From Setaria digitata (lineage: Eukaryota > Nematoda > Chromadorea > Rhabditida > Setariidae), in contig RCAB01000515.1 in NCBI GenBank assembly GCA_003640385.1, positions 1-43,075 of the forward strand: a stretch of DNA of 43,075 nucleotides, in the 5' to 3' direction. Below, in pieces: positions 12,196 to 26,083 of the stretch. The position numbers were made by a program, and so were the translations under genes. The notes under the pieces are model-generated. The model was not told the DNA's origin, made no database searches, and worked only from the letters and a program-made list of their open reading frames with translations. Numbering within the stretch: the stretch's first letter is position 1; each line of letters opens with the position of its first letter.

Positions 12196-15100
12196 TTACT
12201 TCATGTTAGATTTTATTTCCCTCTCAGATTAGTCTTGAATCCTAATAGATTCATGACTTACACTTAGAAGAATAGCTTAGTACATTCTGCCTCTTACATA
12301 CGTGAGCAATGGTGCCATGATCATATAAGATCGAATGTCTTTCTTCAAGAGTAATTCCTTTTCTCTATCAGAGGAATACATTTATGAATTATAAAATAAT
12401 TGCTTTGAGGGATCTGATAAGAAAGTAGTTTCAGTGAAAGAACAAACTTTATTCTAATAGTTATGGTTTTTCATTTAGGATGCAGCAAGTAGTTTCATTG
12501 CTCACATCTGTGATATCAGTAGAAGATTAATCATTGATAAAGTTGATAGAAGTCTAATCTTTGCATGCACCTGAAGTATTTTATAGGTGTTTAAATTTTC
12601 TTTTTCACAGTTAAATTTTATAAAATGTCGCGTTGTACATCTAAATTTTTTTTTTTGCTGAGAGTTAATAATTTGCATTAAAGCATTTCGCGACGATTTC
12701 CTGTACATATTATGTGAAAGTTCACAGCCTGTTTCACTTTATCTTCAAAGTTCTCATAAAAATAACTATTATAGCATAAAGTTATTATAAATTATGCGGT
12801 GATAGAACTGTTATCTAAGCCTGTTAGATCTCGAGATGACATGATGTTTAAATTCCGAGAGTTACGGATTTCCTAGTTGTTGGACTGTTGCAGGAAGCAA
12901 AATGAATTGTTATACCGAACGCTATGAAAAATTCTATTGGAACTTATAAGGAAGTGGTAAGAATTGAATATAAACTAATTTATCCCCGAAAAGTTTTCAA
13001 AAAAAGTTTTTTCTCCGAACATTTAAATCTGTTCTCTTGTCAGGGAGAAAATCAATTTCCTAAATTTTCTTTCTTCATTTGATTCGCTCTTTTTCGTTCC
13101 TAATGATGTCTTCATCCTCATCCTTTTTACTTTTATCAATAAATTTCAGAATCCAATTCCATTTAAATGTCTGCAATCTTATCGTCCGCAAATTGTTTAA
13201 TAACTTAACTAAATGCATCGCTTTTGATTTTGATTTTATTTCGTAAAAGTTAGTTTGAAAATAATTGAACTTTAACAGGTTTAAAACACTGTAGAAGTTT
13301 TTCCAGAGATCGCTTTGAAGCATCATGCTTTTTCACTGACTGCTATCTCGTGATAAGTCTTTCATAGTTAGAGATAATAGTATTAGTAATTCTTTTAAAT
13401 AGTTGAGCAAAATTTACGGATATTTTTTCCAAAGCTTCAAGCACAACTTCCATTCTACCTTTATCAACCTTTTGATAATTCACTATTGGGGAGAGTAGGA
13501 TACAATATATATTTTCGAGAGTTGTCGTCTTTTTCTTTTTAAATTATTCCATTAGAAAATGACAAGAAGTGAACACTGAAATAGTTTGTGCTAGTTTCTA
13601 ACCTATTCCTAATTGTGAAAAAAGACGACAAACAGTCTTTTCTTTGCTGGTATCGCAGATGAGTCTATCGCAGATGTGATTTATTGCTCTAGATGTAGTA
13701 GCTTTGGCTGATAAGAACTCAGTTCGGATAATCAACTAAATCTCAGCTGCTTTAATTTAAAAGCTATGAAGACGTTGGCTTTACTAACGAATCATTGAAG
13801 AAGCCATCTTTTGGGATGATCGGTGATACAATGTATGTGTTTAGTTGAGTTATGAACTGACCATTCTTTAGTTCTATTTCAAACAATAATTCATCAAAAA
13901 TTTATAATCCATCGGGGATTTAAAAATTTTATCACCAGTCATCAAAATCTGTAGAATATTTTTTCATCGTCTTCCAAAAAAAAAAAGCTAATAAATTCAA
14001 AAATTTTGGTCACTTAATTAGCGATATTGAAGTAGGCCGTCTCTAATAATGATTAATTGCAGGTATACTTTTCCGGCAAAGGATCTGGAATGAGAATACT
14101 GAGATCAAGTAAGAAATCAAATCAGCTAAAAAGTCGACAACGTTGTGTCATCGTCTCTTTTGATTGTAATTTTTGCACAGTTGTTCCGAAGAAGAAACTG
14201 TTTGATTTTCTTCTGTTTTTGCGAACACTTCCTAAAATGTTTTAAGCTCGAACTGATTTATACGCTAATAATATACTCTGAATGGAAAACAATAATTCCC
14301 AACGATATTTTAGATAATTAATTGAGTTTCTTCTTTCCTGACTTTTTAAAATTAATATATTTGAAGATAGAGTTCTAGGTCAAATTTGCATAATTTCAAA
14401 AATGTGGTTAGAAAGGTGCAAATAGGATTGCTGCACTTAATTTTGAAAAAACAGGAGAGATTTGAAATATTAAAAGTCTGTATTGAAATTTAATATCCAT
14501 ATAAATTTCGCTCCATTTAAATTTTCATTTAACGTCTCGAATTTGATGTCATTCAAATTCTCAAATTGCTTTCAATTTGCTATTTAATCTACTGGTAATA
14601 TAAAATAGCGTGATATGTTTCATTGAACTTCGTGCCTTTACTTTAATAAATTAAAGGGCTTATTTACTTTCGTTTATCTAATTATTTAAAGTTTATTTCA
14701 CATTTTAATGATATAAGTGAATTATTTTCCAATGTTTCATAATCTTTCTAGTCAGTTGCATATGTTATACACAAGTTATTCCTTAAAATAGCAAGAAGTA
14801 GAAATAAGGATGTCCCGACATTTTTATTCTTCAGGTCAGATCTCTTCGGATTTCGAGTCCACCAGAAATTTGCAAACTGCAATTGGAACAGGAAGTAAAA
14901 AGATTTAATTGATCAGACGATTTAGATCAAATGAAAGAAAACTTTACCTGTTACTGTTTTTTCAAAATTGAATTCAACTGAACAGCTATTAATATCAGTG
15001 TAATATTTGAAATACTGAAATATTTAATGACTTAGGACCTCATTTCGAAGGTTTTAATTAAAATTTATTCCCGAATAATGTTGGATATCCTTTAAAGAAG

Positions 15101-15310
15101 CATTATTATTATTTCTACCAGGTGTTGTCCAGCATAATAAATTCAATGTTTTAAATTGTGTTACAAAAATCTGGGAGAACTTAGTCTATGAACTTTGAAA
15201 ATTTCGAGATGCCAATACTTCATATCGTGCCATTAGTTTGAAATGGGACTAGTAGTGTTTAAATTCAAAATGACGAATCTTGAAATGTCAGGATTTCTAA
15301 CGACAAACTT

Positions 15311-15330
15311 AAAAAAAAAAAAAAAAAAAA
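15311..15330. repeat. Poly(A) run of 20
   Basis: This is an uninterrupted run of 20 A. No retroposed coding sequence was recognised directly upstream on the plus strand, so it is listed only as a homopolymer. Confidence 0.9.
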
Positions 15331-17569
15331 CAGTCTAGCGTATGAAGAAAAAGTAGATATATATCATCTAAGTAAATTTCTCATTAACCAGCTTTTCTAA
15401 CTTTTCGGGATTATTTCCTATCCATTCAACAGTTCATCTTCTGCTATAGCGTAGTTTCAACATAATAAAGGAAGAGAAAATTTTCCTTTACCTGGTTTTA
15501 TCGGCAAATTATCTAAGCTTAACCAATTGTTGTTTTGATTTTTTAATACCTCTGAAATAATTGATGTGAAATTGGCTCAGAAGTAAAAAACAGATTTGGT
15601 TTACAATCGTGAATTTAACTGCGTTGCTTTCATCTATACTTCCGCGACAAGTCATTTTAACCTCAGTAGATAAGTTTACAAGAAAGGCTGATTATGATTA
15701 TACCCCTGAAAGGAATTTAGCAATGATTTAAAAAATTTAATACCCTGTACTGTATGTAGTACAGTATACACCTTTAACTTTCGTAGCTCTCGCGCTAGGT
15801 ATCTTTTTTAATTGCTAATTATGCCTTAGGTAAAAAGCGGAATTACACCTGTGCTTTATAACCTGACTTGTGAAGCATGATATTAAGTTACAAAACGAGC
15901 CTTTGGGATTTGTAATGCAAAACGATTTTTCATTTTTCTCTTATCTCAGGTAGTTAATTGGAAGCAACGATGTAAGACAATTATCAGTCATTTATTATCT
16001 TTTCAATTTGTTTTCGATATTACTGAAGTGAAAATGCTATGATACGTTAGTTCTCAGCAAAAATGACAATCAATAGCACTGAATACAAAAACATTCGCAC
16101 ATTAGAAATTAAAATGTTTTCAGACGTCGTACAGAATATCAATAATGCATAAGTAAATGTAATACAATTCATGCATTTCTGCTGCAATTTCGCTATCGTA
16201 ACCAACGTGTTGTTTAATTTCAGTCAACGATAAAAGGTGTTGCTTAGGTAATTTCAGAAAGGTTAAAATTTTAAGATTAAGAAAGATTAGGTAGACTATG
16301 AATGATATAACTATGACAAAAAAAAAAAAAGTGCAACTGTAATTTTCTGCATCTTGTGAAGTGTTTCGAAAAAAAAAATGTTTTTTTTTTTTTTGAAACT
16401 TTGAGAAAATCTTCTGAACTTTAGTAGAATCTGTGTTTCCTACCAAGGCTTACTCTTCTGATATTGGCACATTGTGCTGAAAACATGTTCGAAGTTTGAG
16501 TTTTCTAATTATGACAAAATTATTTAAGAAATTTGACTAAAGATAGCGAACAGTATACGATGATAGTCTTATATAAAAACTTGTTTACGTCTTTTTTTCT
16601 TCGTGTGCTGCTTTTAGAAGGAAGAACGAGCTAGAAGGATACAAAGGCATCATTCATCAGTGAATTAGACCAAAAAATGGATGGGATTCAGAATAATTAT
16701 ATTTATAAAATACTCTTTTCTGTGTGTTGTCCATTTAGTGCTTTTAGACTTTTTCTAACGATTTCTTTAGCAAATGTTTCACCCATCGAGAAAAGTACTG
16801 TTTTGTATGGCTTCATTTATTTATCAATTATTTACCACTTCGCGTAATAGATAATTAAGCCAGAATTTAGAGGAAGCATTCCAAATTTTACCAGTTTTCT
16901 TTCCAGTTTTTTTTTTTGGTCTGATATCGAATTTTTCATTTTTTGTCTATTTGTCATATTAAATTCATTTCAACTGAAATTTTAGAAAGCTCAGAGCGAA
17001 GGTTTTTTTCATGACTAATGATGCTATATTTTAGACAACTTTGATTGATGGCTTGATATAATCCGCTTTATTGCTACTTCAGAAAAAATAATAATTAGTC
17101 TTTCTGTACTTCTTTCCTTCTGATATACATTGATAATTTAATATTAACACACTGACAGTTTCATTGATAATTTCTCTATTGCCTAGACGGAATCAAATCA
17201 AAAAGATTGTCAAAATTTGAAGGTATAATCATCTGTGGTTTTATGCTTTAAAACTGTAAATCACTTATGGCTTCAAGGAATCAGCTTACTGATAGCATTC
17301 CGATAAATGTAGAGGAGGAGACAGTTTGACCTTTATGAAGTATATTCATGATTGTCCCCTAATTGTAGCTCCTCTGAGAGTGAATTACGATGAGAAAACT
17401 TCCAAATATCAGGATAGCGATACTGAATTATGAAATTAATAAGCTTAATTTTCTTACCCCACAGCACTCTGCGTGACATAATGCTAATTATACATATTTT
17501 AATTTTAATTTATTTCAAATTTACCTCCAGATTGAAATGATTGCTAACATTTATTGGAATTGATAAGAT

Positions 17570-18961
17570 ATGAACTGCTCTAACTACACTACGTATATTC
17601 AAATCGATCGCAGTGCTTTTGCACTGGTTTGTTTTGCAATGAAAAATTTTGGTAAATCAGATTTCAAACTTTAATTTCAAATCCAACCTTTTCAGCAATG
17701 AACCCAAAAACTTTTTTTAGCGCAAGTATGTCATTGATTTTTTGTTATTTGTTTACTTATACATAAACAGAATTAATCTAGTCTTAGTTTTAAAAACCTC
17801 CACAGCTTTGCTAATTCAATACTTCTATTGTTCCTGTCCCACTTATCTATGTTTTTCAAACTAGACAATTCTCATAAAAATCCTCAATTCCTAGCGCATT
17901 TCAGATCATCTGCCATGTGGTACTATTCTGCTTTGCTGCCATCGGAAACATAGCTATGTTCCTTATCATTTACCGCAATCTACGCACCAATCAAACTCAT
18001 CGGGTGTTCATCCTACTGATGCATATGAACGTTGCTGATCTGATTGTGACATTTGAGTATTTGCCGAAGCAAATTATACACTCTGCCACCAAGTACTGGT
18101 ATGGTGGTGACGTTCTATGCCGAGTGAGTCTAAGCTAGATCTCATTTAGACATGAATAAATTTGTTAAGGGCCACAAGGAACCAAAATTGTATCGTTATC
18201 TTAAGACATGTGAAGTGTTAAAAAAAGAAAAAATCAAATTTTTCCAGTAAATTGGTGAAAATAAATTTTCTCCTGTTTGTCACATTTTTACAAAGGGAAA
18301 TTTCAAATAATTTCCACAAAAGCAAGACATAAATAATGTAAGCTAAAAAAAAGGGAATTAACCCTTTATATTAGCTAATAAATGCAAATGTTTCAGTCAT
18401 TAAGTAGCAAATGTACGTCATTCAGTTTTACGAAATTTTAAATAGCAAGTTAATACAGAAGTGCCATTTCTCAGAGCAGTAGATAAATAAATAAATAACA
18501 GAGTATGAAGATAACTTGTCATAAAGTTCCCTTGAAGGAAGAACTGGAAAAGAATGAAACAATGTAAATTACTTAAAATCAAGTACTTTATGGAATTTAA
18601 TTTTCCCTCAGACAACTCGATTTTTTGATATCTTTGGGGTGTCGTTGTCATCGGCAGTTTTGGTTTGCATATGTATCGACCGGTGGCTTTCCGTTTATAA
18701 GCCATTTTCCGTAATCAATGGCATCAATCGAAACAAAATAATGTTAATTTTTGCATGGATCAGCGCCTTTATTATCAGTTCACCACAGGTAATCATTTTC
18801 CAGTTTTGGCTTTAAATCGCAATATTTATCTCATAACTTTTTCTGATTTGCAAAATTTACGACAAAGAAAAAATTGCCGATAGAGCTTACCAAAACTGTA
18901 ACAATCAACAATTATTATTATTACTATTTTATTACCGTTATTATTGTTGTTGTTATTACAG

Positions 18962-19000
<39 letters not shown>

Positions 19001-20578
19001 ATTATTATTATTATTAACTATTATTATTATTATTACTACAAATTACAATATTAATTATTAATATAAATGATCACTCTTAATTATTGCCTTTATTTGTTAT
19101 TATTATTGCTGTTGTTATTAATTGCTATTGGTCATTATTAGCTACCGATTGTCATTACGATTCATTGCGACTGATGGTATTTTTACTGTTATTGAGCTGG
19201 TAGTAATTAACAACGTTACGTATTTAATCAAAGCGTTGCACCAGTCGAATAATATTTGTTAGCCGATATGACTGACTTGTTTTTTGATGTCATATTTCAT
19301 ACTTAGCAGTGAATAAATCAGCAAGACTGTTAGTAATTTATAATTATGATTTATTTATAATAATTAATTATAATTATATTGTACGATCTGTTAGATGGTA
19401 TAACCGTTGTTGAAATTGATCAGCGATTCAATCAGTTACCTTCATTTCCAGATTGGCATATTTACGGTAGCGTCACATCCCTGCAACGAACTGCTCACGC
19501 AGTGCGTTGCTCGAGACTACATCGGTCTTCTCGACTCGCGTTACGTGCTAACTTATACTATAGCTACCGCCTTGTACATTTATTTCGTTCCGTTATGTGT
19601 TATTATTTATTGCTACAGGCAAATACATCGCAGACTCAAGACACGTGAAGTACCACTAAAATACCGTACGTGTAAATGGATAATCTTTTTAATCTAAATT
19701 TGATCAAATCTTTTCGAATTTAAATTCTTTTCCTTCCCAGTAGCTGTTGTTCATCCTAGACGACAAATTAATTAACTCTCCTACTGCAATGGAAATGAAT
19801 TTCAGGTATGTCAGAAATCGAAACGAACAATAATTGTGACATGTCAGGACTGAAACCATATGCACCAAAATTTCGGAAAGCAAAAATAAAAACAATCCGG
19901 ATGACATGGAGCATTGTCCTCTTTTTCTTATTCTGTTGGACACCATACTATACTGCTACAACGTTGCACTTCATCGATATCGACTATAAGGTACTATTTA
20001 CGATAACTTGCTTGATAAAAAAAACTTTGATCACAGGGCTCGAATAGGTTTAGTAGGTATCTTAAGGCTAGATAACTGTGGCAACGAAACAGTGTCAGCG
20101 ATTCAGAATTTATCGATCGATCGATTGATCAAAGATTTCTACTAATTAATTGTTTTTTTGTAATCCTAGTACTATCCTATTCTTCTTGCTTCTGGAAATT
20201 TGTGATATGTGAAAAATCAGTTGAACGTTAGAAATCATGTTATGGTTCAAAACTTCTCTCTGCATTTCGAAAATGTTAAATCCGTAATATAAATGAATAT
20301 CCAAAATCAACGCAGAATAATACCTTGTTATTTTGCCTAATTATGTGCTAGTTTTTCTTGAAATCTAGACTGGTCGATCTCGGAAGAATATCACAATCCC
20401 ATCAACTGTGTTGAAAATTTTGTATATGTTTGCAACAACGAACAGCTCATTCAATGCATACGTTTATGGATATTTCACATTTAATCTGAAGCATGAATTG
20501 CGAAGTTTGAAGATATTTTTGATCGGACAATCCAAGAACAGCAAGATTAATGAGGAGGAGTTAGTTCAAAGGAAGTAA
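17570..20578 (+). CDS. Rhodopsin-family neuropeptide receptor (GnRH/AKH- or vasopressin-like), 353 aa
   Basis: This is a seven-helix G-protein-coupled receptor of the plasma membrane. Exons are 17570-17626, 17905-18123, 18612-18788, 19452-19665, 19806-19990 and 20369-20578, totalling 1062 nt with all phases joining. The ATG follows an in-frame TAA. The short N-terminus carries two N-glycosylation sequons (NCS, NYT; residues 2-7). Marks: N34 in IGNIAMF (helix 1), NVADL with D64 (helix 2), C91 ending helix 2/loop 1, IDRW at 114-117 (helix 3), HPCNELLTQC in loop 2 for the disulfide, FVPLCVIIYCY (helix 5), and CWTPYY at 266-271 (helix 6). In helix 7 the usual NPxxY is NAYVY (313-317). CWTPYY and a helix 8 after YGYF point to the GnRH/AKH/vasopressin group. 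The ligand is unknown. No signal peptide is seen, which is usual for this class. The C-terminal tail is short and charged. The gene appears intact. Confidence 0.9.
18903..19032. repeat. (TTA)n microsatellite in receptor intron 3
   Basis: A run of TTA/ATT triplets, with TTG and AACTATT interruptions, fills about 130 bases of the 663-bp third intron of the receptor gene. Scattered ATT triplets continue to about 19140. Confidence 0.85.
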
Positions 20579-21005
20579 AGTAAATCATCTGCAAGGAATG
20601 AAAAATCACTTATCACTTCTGTGATGTGACCTGTTCATGAATTTCTTTTCGATAAAGGTATCAATCATCGATCATGAGCAACCAAATTAACTTCATACTG
20701 ACAAACCATATAGTAGTCCTAAAAAGTCGTAGTATTTGCTAACTTTTTTGGTTTAGTTTTTAAATGGCATCGCAGTTTCGTTTTTCATGTTTTAACAAAA
20801 AGATGTCAGTAGAACATAAACTTAAAATCTATTTCTGGTATGGCATAAATTCAGTCGACAATTGAATTCACTTTTCAGACCTAAATCTTGAGGCCAAGCT
20901 AAAACTTCTCAGCAAATCAAACAAAAGCTTTTAAATATAAAACCTGAATTAGTTTCTCGAAATTTTAATTCGAAATTTTGCGGTTACTTTCTATTTTTGA
21001 AATAT

Positions 21006-21011
21006 AATAAA
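21006..21011 (+). terminator. Possible poly(A) signal of the receptor gene
   Basis: AATAAA lies 427 nt after the receptor stop codon, in a very A-rich stretch, so chance occurrence is possible. Confidence 0.3.
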
Positions 21012-24000
21012 AAATATTAAAAAAAAAAGATATGTAATATTTTTAGCTCTTTTTCCAAAAGCATATGATTATTATTATTGTTTTCTCTTCTTTTTGATTT
21101 TGCTAATGATAGCAAATGGATTGATAATACATAAATGCATTATATGTTATGATATTTGCAATAATGATAATGTATGGACGAATGACTGGAAGTTAAGCCA
21201 AATTCTACTAAATATAATTGGGAACGATTTTACCGGTGATTTCATCTGAAGCAAAGGTGAGATATATGCACTTCAATATAGAACTTACAAAATTCAATTT
21301 GGCATAATAAAAAAGAGAAAAATAAATTACGCTTCTCATTCAGCAAGAATGTTTATATTTCATAGTTAACGTCCAATCTGAAATTTTTAGTAAAAAAAAT
21401 CCGTATAGCAATTGACAGACTTTGTCTAAATTTGGTAACGCATTAAATCAATTTTTGCCTTTAGTCACTCTTTGGAATTACTTTTTTTTTTTTGAAAAAC
21501 AAGCAATATTCTATCGAAGTTTTTCTTTTTTCTTTTTAAATGTTTATGAACATTTTCTCTATACATTTGTGCTTCATAATTCAGCACTTCAAGAATTTTT
21601 TCGCTTAATCATTTCATTTTCCCCTCAATAAAACATTGTCTGAATTTCAAGAGAAAAAAAAATGATTGCAGAAAAGAGTGAAGCGAATAGTTGATTTAAT
21701 CAGCATCAAGTATGTTACAGTCTACAATAATCTTCCATATAATGAAAAAAAAGAAGAAAAAATGACTTCACTTTAATTATGTAAATTTAACAGTTAGCAA
21801 CACTTTTCACCCCTTTGTTAACTAAAATTCGAAAAAATAGAAAAATTTTATTGTAATGAAAGGAAATTAACTTTCTCTGACACTCACCGCTGATCAGAAA
21901 ATTTCATCACTGTGCTCTGAAAATTATTTTAAATTTTCTAAACTTATCAACAAAGGCACACTGCCAGATAAAATTATATTCCAACCTTGCACTTTGCAAA
22001 GAATCACCACTCAGAGGATATCATCAACTCCTAGATCAATTTTTTTCTCATTTTTTTTTTTAACTTTATTATGTCTTATAAAATTTTGACGTTAAAAATC
22101 TCAAGTGGTACATTTTCAAAAAGGTATTCCACATCCTTTCGACCTTTTTGTATTCTCAACAATTTCTTTCTTTCTTTAATTCCTTAGAAAAGATCGTCAA
22201 AGCTGTCCCAAATGCTTTTCTGGTCAACGGAGAAATTATACTTACGTTGGGTGACTTTGTCGAGAAGTCTTGATATGAATGAATATATGGGCAGACGAAG
22301 AGGAAGGAGAAAGGAAGCTTTTCCTATCTTGCCCATAAATCATGTGTTTTTCAAATTCCATTCAGTCAACTTACGTCTTTCTCTTTTTCCTGCTGAAAAG
22401 TTCTCAACTTTATTAACAGTTTTGTGTTTTCAATATTTTTAAACCTAAAATGCTACTCCCTTTTTTAAATTCACCATTCTCGAAAAAAATTTTTTTTTTT
22501 TGTTAAAATTTTATTCAATTTAGTGTTTTCAATCAATTACATCTTTTTCAAAATTTTTGGCCATTTCTGATAGCTATTTTCGAGGAGAGAGCTTGCATGA
22601 GAGGGCGCTTGGAACCAAACATTTATAAGTTCAAACGAATTAAGCCTATATAAATGCCTATTGTCATTGCTACTTGCATATTTTTTCATCAGAACTAGTT
22701 TTCCGGATTACTTACAGGGTCAAATTCTATTTTGCGCTAGATTGAAGGAAAAGTGGTGATCAACAACATTTTCTTGTGAGAATTTTACATCCGACGATCA
22801 TCCCTCCATCTGCCTGAGCTTCAGTTGACTTCGTCCACTTGTGAGGACTAAAACGGCAGCTGGAAAGAGGATGATCTCTTAGGTCAAACTGGCAGAAAGG
22901 CCAAGCAAATGAGGAGTGAAAAGGGTAACAAACGTGGTGTAAACATCTGTCATTCACTGTTGCATTGTGGCCGAAAAGATATAACTTTGGAGGTCAATTA
23001 GCCTTCAAAAGTGATGATTTATTGTCGCATATGAGTGACCGGCGATAGGGACAATGTAAAGGTCGCCAGTTGGTCACGAGCCTGGCATCTCTCCTGGGAC
23101 AGATATTGTATAGCTGCTACCCAGTATTTTCATTCAGTATGAACATTTTACAAACAAATCAAACAACAATTGTCTGCTGAGACCAAACTCAACTAGGGCG
23201 CTAAATTCATCCTAGATAATGCACACATTCAACTTGAGTCACTTCATCGCTCTCAAACTTCCAGAACACTACCTTTTAGTAAGTGAATATTAATTAAATC
23301 ATAACGTAGCATCTAACTTCTGCCATTCTTAAATTTTTTGAGACAAGATTTCAGGACTAACAGTAATGATTTGACAAGGAAACATAAGTCAGAACTGGGA
23401 ATGCTCATTAAGTAAATCTTTCATGCCTAATCTAGCATTAGGCTAAGTCCATTACCAACACATTCTATACGTATAATAAACTAATAATATAAATCAATAA
23501 ATTAATTCCAGGGCTTTTAAATTTAAACATAAACACCATTTCAAGGCAACATCACCTACTCTGTGCTGTATGGTTCATTTTCAGAGACAATATTTCACGG
23601 GCTGCAAGCAATCTTTCGTAATATAAACCATTGTTTTCGGTACGGCTGATTTGTTTATTGGCGCTGTTTTACATGCTTAATGAAGTGTTTTGAGAGGGGA
23701 TTAGGTTAGAAAGGGGACTTTCTCGTAATTCAGCCTCCTAAATATCTGAAACACAAGTAAGGAAGGTAAGTTAGGTACAAGAACTGCATGTCTCTTCCTA
23801 GCAGTAAAGAAAAATTCAGTCAAGGTACTGGTAGAATTTTGGGAAGGTATTGTCCCATGAATAAGTGGACTCATTCAGTAAGTATTAGAAATATGGTGTC
23901 TCTATGTAGACTGTATCGGCTGGTCTTGTCCTTGCTGCATGAAAATATCACCAAATCACCTTATGGCAAAATTCCATACTCCATGTCCGAATTCTTTAAA

Positions 24001-25861
24001 GCTTTTTCTCAAATGTATATTTTATATGCAAGGATGAACGTGAAAATTATTGGAATTATGCTTTTGGATGAGCTAATGCCTTAATATCTTTATTGCCGTA
24101 ATATGTTCAACGGAAACATTCTGATTAAGAAACAGAAAAAAAGGAAGAATGAAAAGTGAAGTCAGCTTCCGTTCTCTTCTACCAAGTAATAATTGAATTT
24201 CTTGTCTAATCTCCGGATAGCGCGATATATGCAGAAGTTCTGTGCTTCATCTGTGGAAATATATGTATATATATCTAATCGTCATATAGTTAATGCTAAT
24301 TTTCTTATTATTTATTTCAGTCATTCTTGCATATATGCAAATAATCAGGACTCGAAATTGAAAACTTGAAACAGTCCTCTTTAGTGAGACATTTATGAAC
24401 TTTCAATCTTGAAATCTTGAAACTTCTTCCTGAGTGTTTGTTTGATAGCTGATAAGGGAAGTATGCTTTTGCACTCGCAATAAGTTTTAATGTTTCTCTT
24501 GTTCGTATTCTTTGACCATTGGCATCTTTCTCATTCTTTGAAAATTTATATCCAACTTTGTCATTAATTTCAGTTAATAATAAGTCGACCGAAAGGGGTT
24601 GGATGAATGATTAATAGTTGGCCTGAAGTACGCCACAAAGTTCGACGTATAGAAACTTCGCATGGTTAAAGTACTCACAGGATACGGAGGAAAAGTAATC
24701 ATTTATTATTATTTTTTTTTAAATATATTTTGTGGCAATTTGCAAACATGCCTAAGAATGTCGCAAGATGAGAAATACATAGAGAGAATGATACATTTGG
24801 AGCATTTTATCCGTCCTACCACAACTTTCTTTCTTTATATGTTATTGCTTTTTCTTCATATATTTAAGTATTCAAGCGTACTCGAATGTTATTGCACTTT
24901 CGTTATTACATGTACTCGAATTATCTGAAGAAATATTTGCGATTGAAGAAAATGTCTGGTAGTAGCATCTATCTCAAGTTCAGCTTAAGCGGGTTTTTTT
25001 GAGAAGGCTAAATAATCTCATTTCATTCGAAATTCCTTCAAATCAAATTTTAGACAAGTCATATTTTCAAATTTTTACGTACTTTAAAATCTGTTAAAAA
25101 TAAGCTTTATTCACATGTTATCGTTTTGATGATAGTAAGGAATGCTTTATACAAATTTGATAAAGGAAGAAAATAAGTACAATATTTAAATTCGAATAAA
25201 AATGAAAAATGACATATTTCATGGTCCTTTGGGATGTGGGGAAGGATGAATCTGTAACACCCGTTGTGTGGAATCGAACATCAAATGCTTACTTAAAGAG
25301 AAAGAAAAAATCGAAGGGGAGTTGTTAGCCACAATATATAATATATAACACTCTACTGTAATTATATGCTATTTCGATTTGCTTCTGTTCTTATAGCTTT
25401 AATATACTTCCATTTTTATTCAAGGATGTCAATAATAGGTTCGCATTAAATGTAGAAGTTGCATTTTTTCGACTTTCAAGTTTTGGAATTTAATACTTCT
25501 TGAAAATTATTACATCTAGTAGTTTTTTCCTTAACTCTAGGGAATTGGAAAAATTCTCTTACACATTCTCAGATCTTGGAAGTTCAACATATATTCCGTT
25601 ATTGCCCATAATATACGTTAGAGTGGTTAGTAATTACTGTTTGGTGGTTACGGTTTTCAAGAGAAGAAGTGAATCGAAGAATAACGTGAATTCAGAAATT
25701 TTCTTCACCTACTATGGAGTTTAAATTTAGAAGCTAAAACGAAAAGTAAGGCTCTGCAAAAAAAACGTTCCATTGCTAATTCAAATGCTGTCTAAATTTA
25801 AATTTTTGAGTATGAGGGTGAATGAATGAACTAAGTTAGCTTTTGGGTTTTCATAAATTAA

Positions 25862-26083
25862 GGTCCATCCGGTAAAAGAGAAGAGCAAAGTGCAGAAAGA
25901 TTGGAAATTACTAAGACTTTCTGTATCGGACCAGCAAGAGGGGTCAGAGGAAAAAGAGGAAGAAGTAGAAGTCTGATGGAAGACGAGGTATTCTATGATG
26001 GTTCCTATGGCTTGTGTCGGAAAGAGATCGACTCTCGGTTCGGCAGCAACAGCGGCGGCCTCTTGTTTGCTCCTTTAAACTGA
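25862..26083 (+). CDS. Orphan open exon candidate, 74 codons, basic/GKR-rich
   Basis: The frame opens at a TTAAG acceptor-like site (25861-25862) and runs to a TGA at 26081-26083. It is more G+C-rich than its surroundings. It encodes GPSGKREEQSAERLEITK, then TFCIGPARGVRGKRGRSRS and MEDEVFYDGSYGLCRKEIDS, ending with NSGGLLFAPLN. I do not recognise it. GKR motifs resemble amidation/cleavage sites of neuropeptide precursors, but no signal peptide exon was found, so that reading is weak. An alternative donor (GAG|gtattc) inside the frame would make it an internal exon. It may be a terminal exon of an unseen gene, a relic or chance. Confidence 0.25.
   Translation, partial: GPSGKREEQSAERLEITKTFCIGPARGVRGKRGRSRSLMEDEVFYDGSYGLCRKEIDSRFGSNSGGLLFAPLN

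Larger units (their letters stand above)
10490..17569. other. Gene-poor 7-kb interval with minus-strand coding relics
   Basis: No intact gene is supported between the transporter and the receptor. Coding-like remnants lie on the minus strand at 10953-11279 and 11804-12195, with a weaker exon-like piece near 12302-12364. Further A+T-rich ORFs at 13075-13326 and 16120-16446 (minus) look less convincing. A 20-base poly(A) run is at 15311-15330. The receptor promoter is expected in the last part. Confidence 0.45.

Noticed and set aside
13075..13326. 83-codon minus-strand ORF rich in Lys/Asn/Leu
   Set aside because: Its composition is that expected from A+T-rich DNA and no splice partner or domain could be assigned.
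14057..14245. Plus-strand ORF after an acceptor (VYFSGKGSGMRILRSS, then a GTAAG donor)
   Set aside because: Attractive splice sites but only about 50 bp of plausible coding sequence and no partner. The receptor already has a complete first exon at 17570.
15311..15330. Poly(A) run as the tail of a retroposed gene
   Set aside because: No coding relic or target-site duplication was seen next to it.
16120..16446. 108-codon minus-strand ORF
   Set aside because: Contains Phe/Lys homopolymers from poly(A)/poly(T) runs. The remainder (LPKQHLLSLTEIKQHVGYDS) is suggestive but unsupported.
23788..24084. 98-codon plus-strand ORF with a good internal GTAAGT donor
   Set aside because: No family resemblance, ordinary local base composition and no downstream exon in phase that could be identified.
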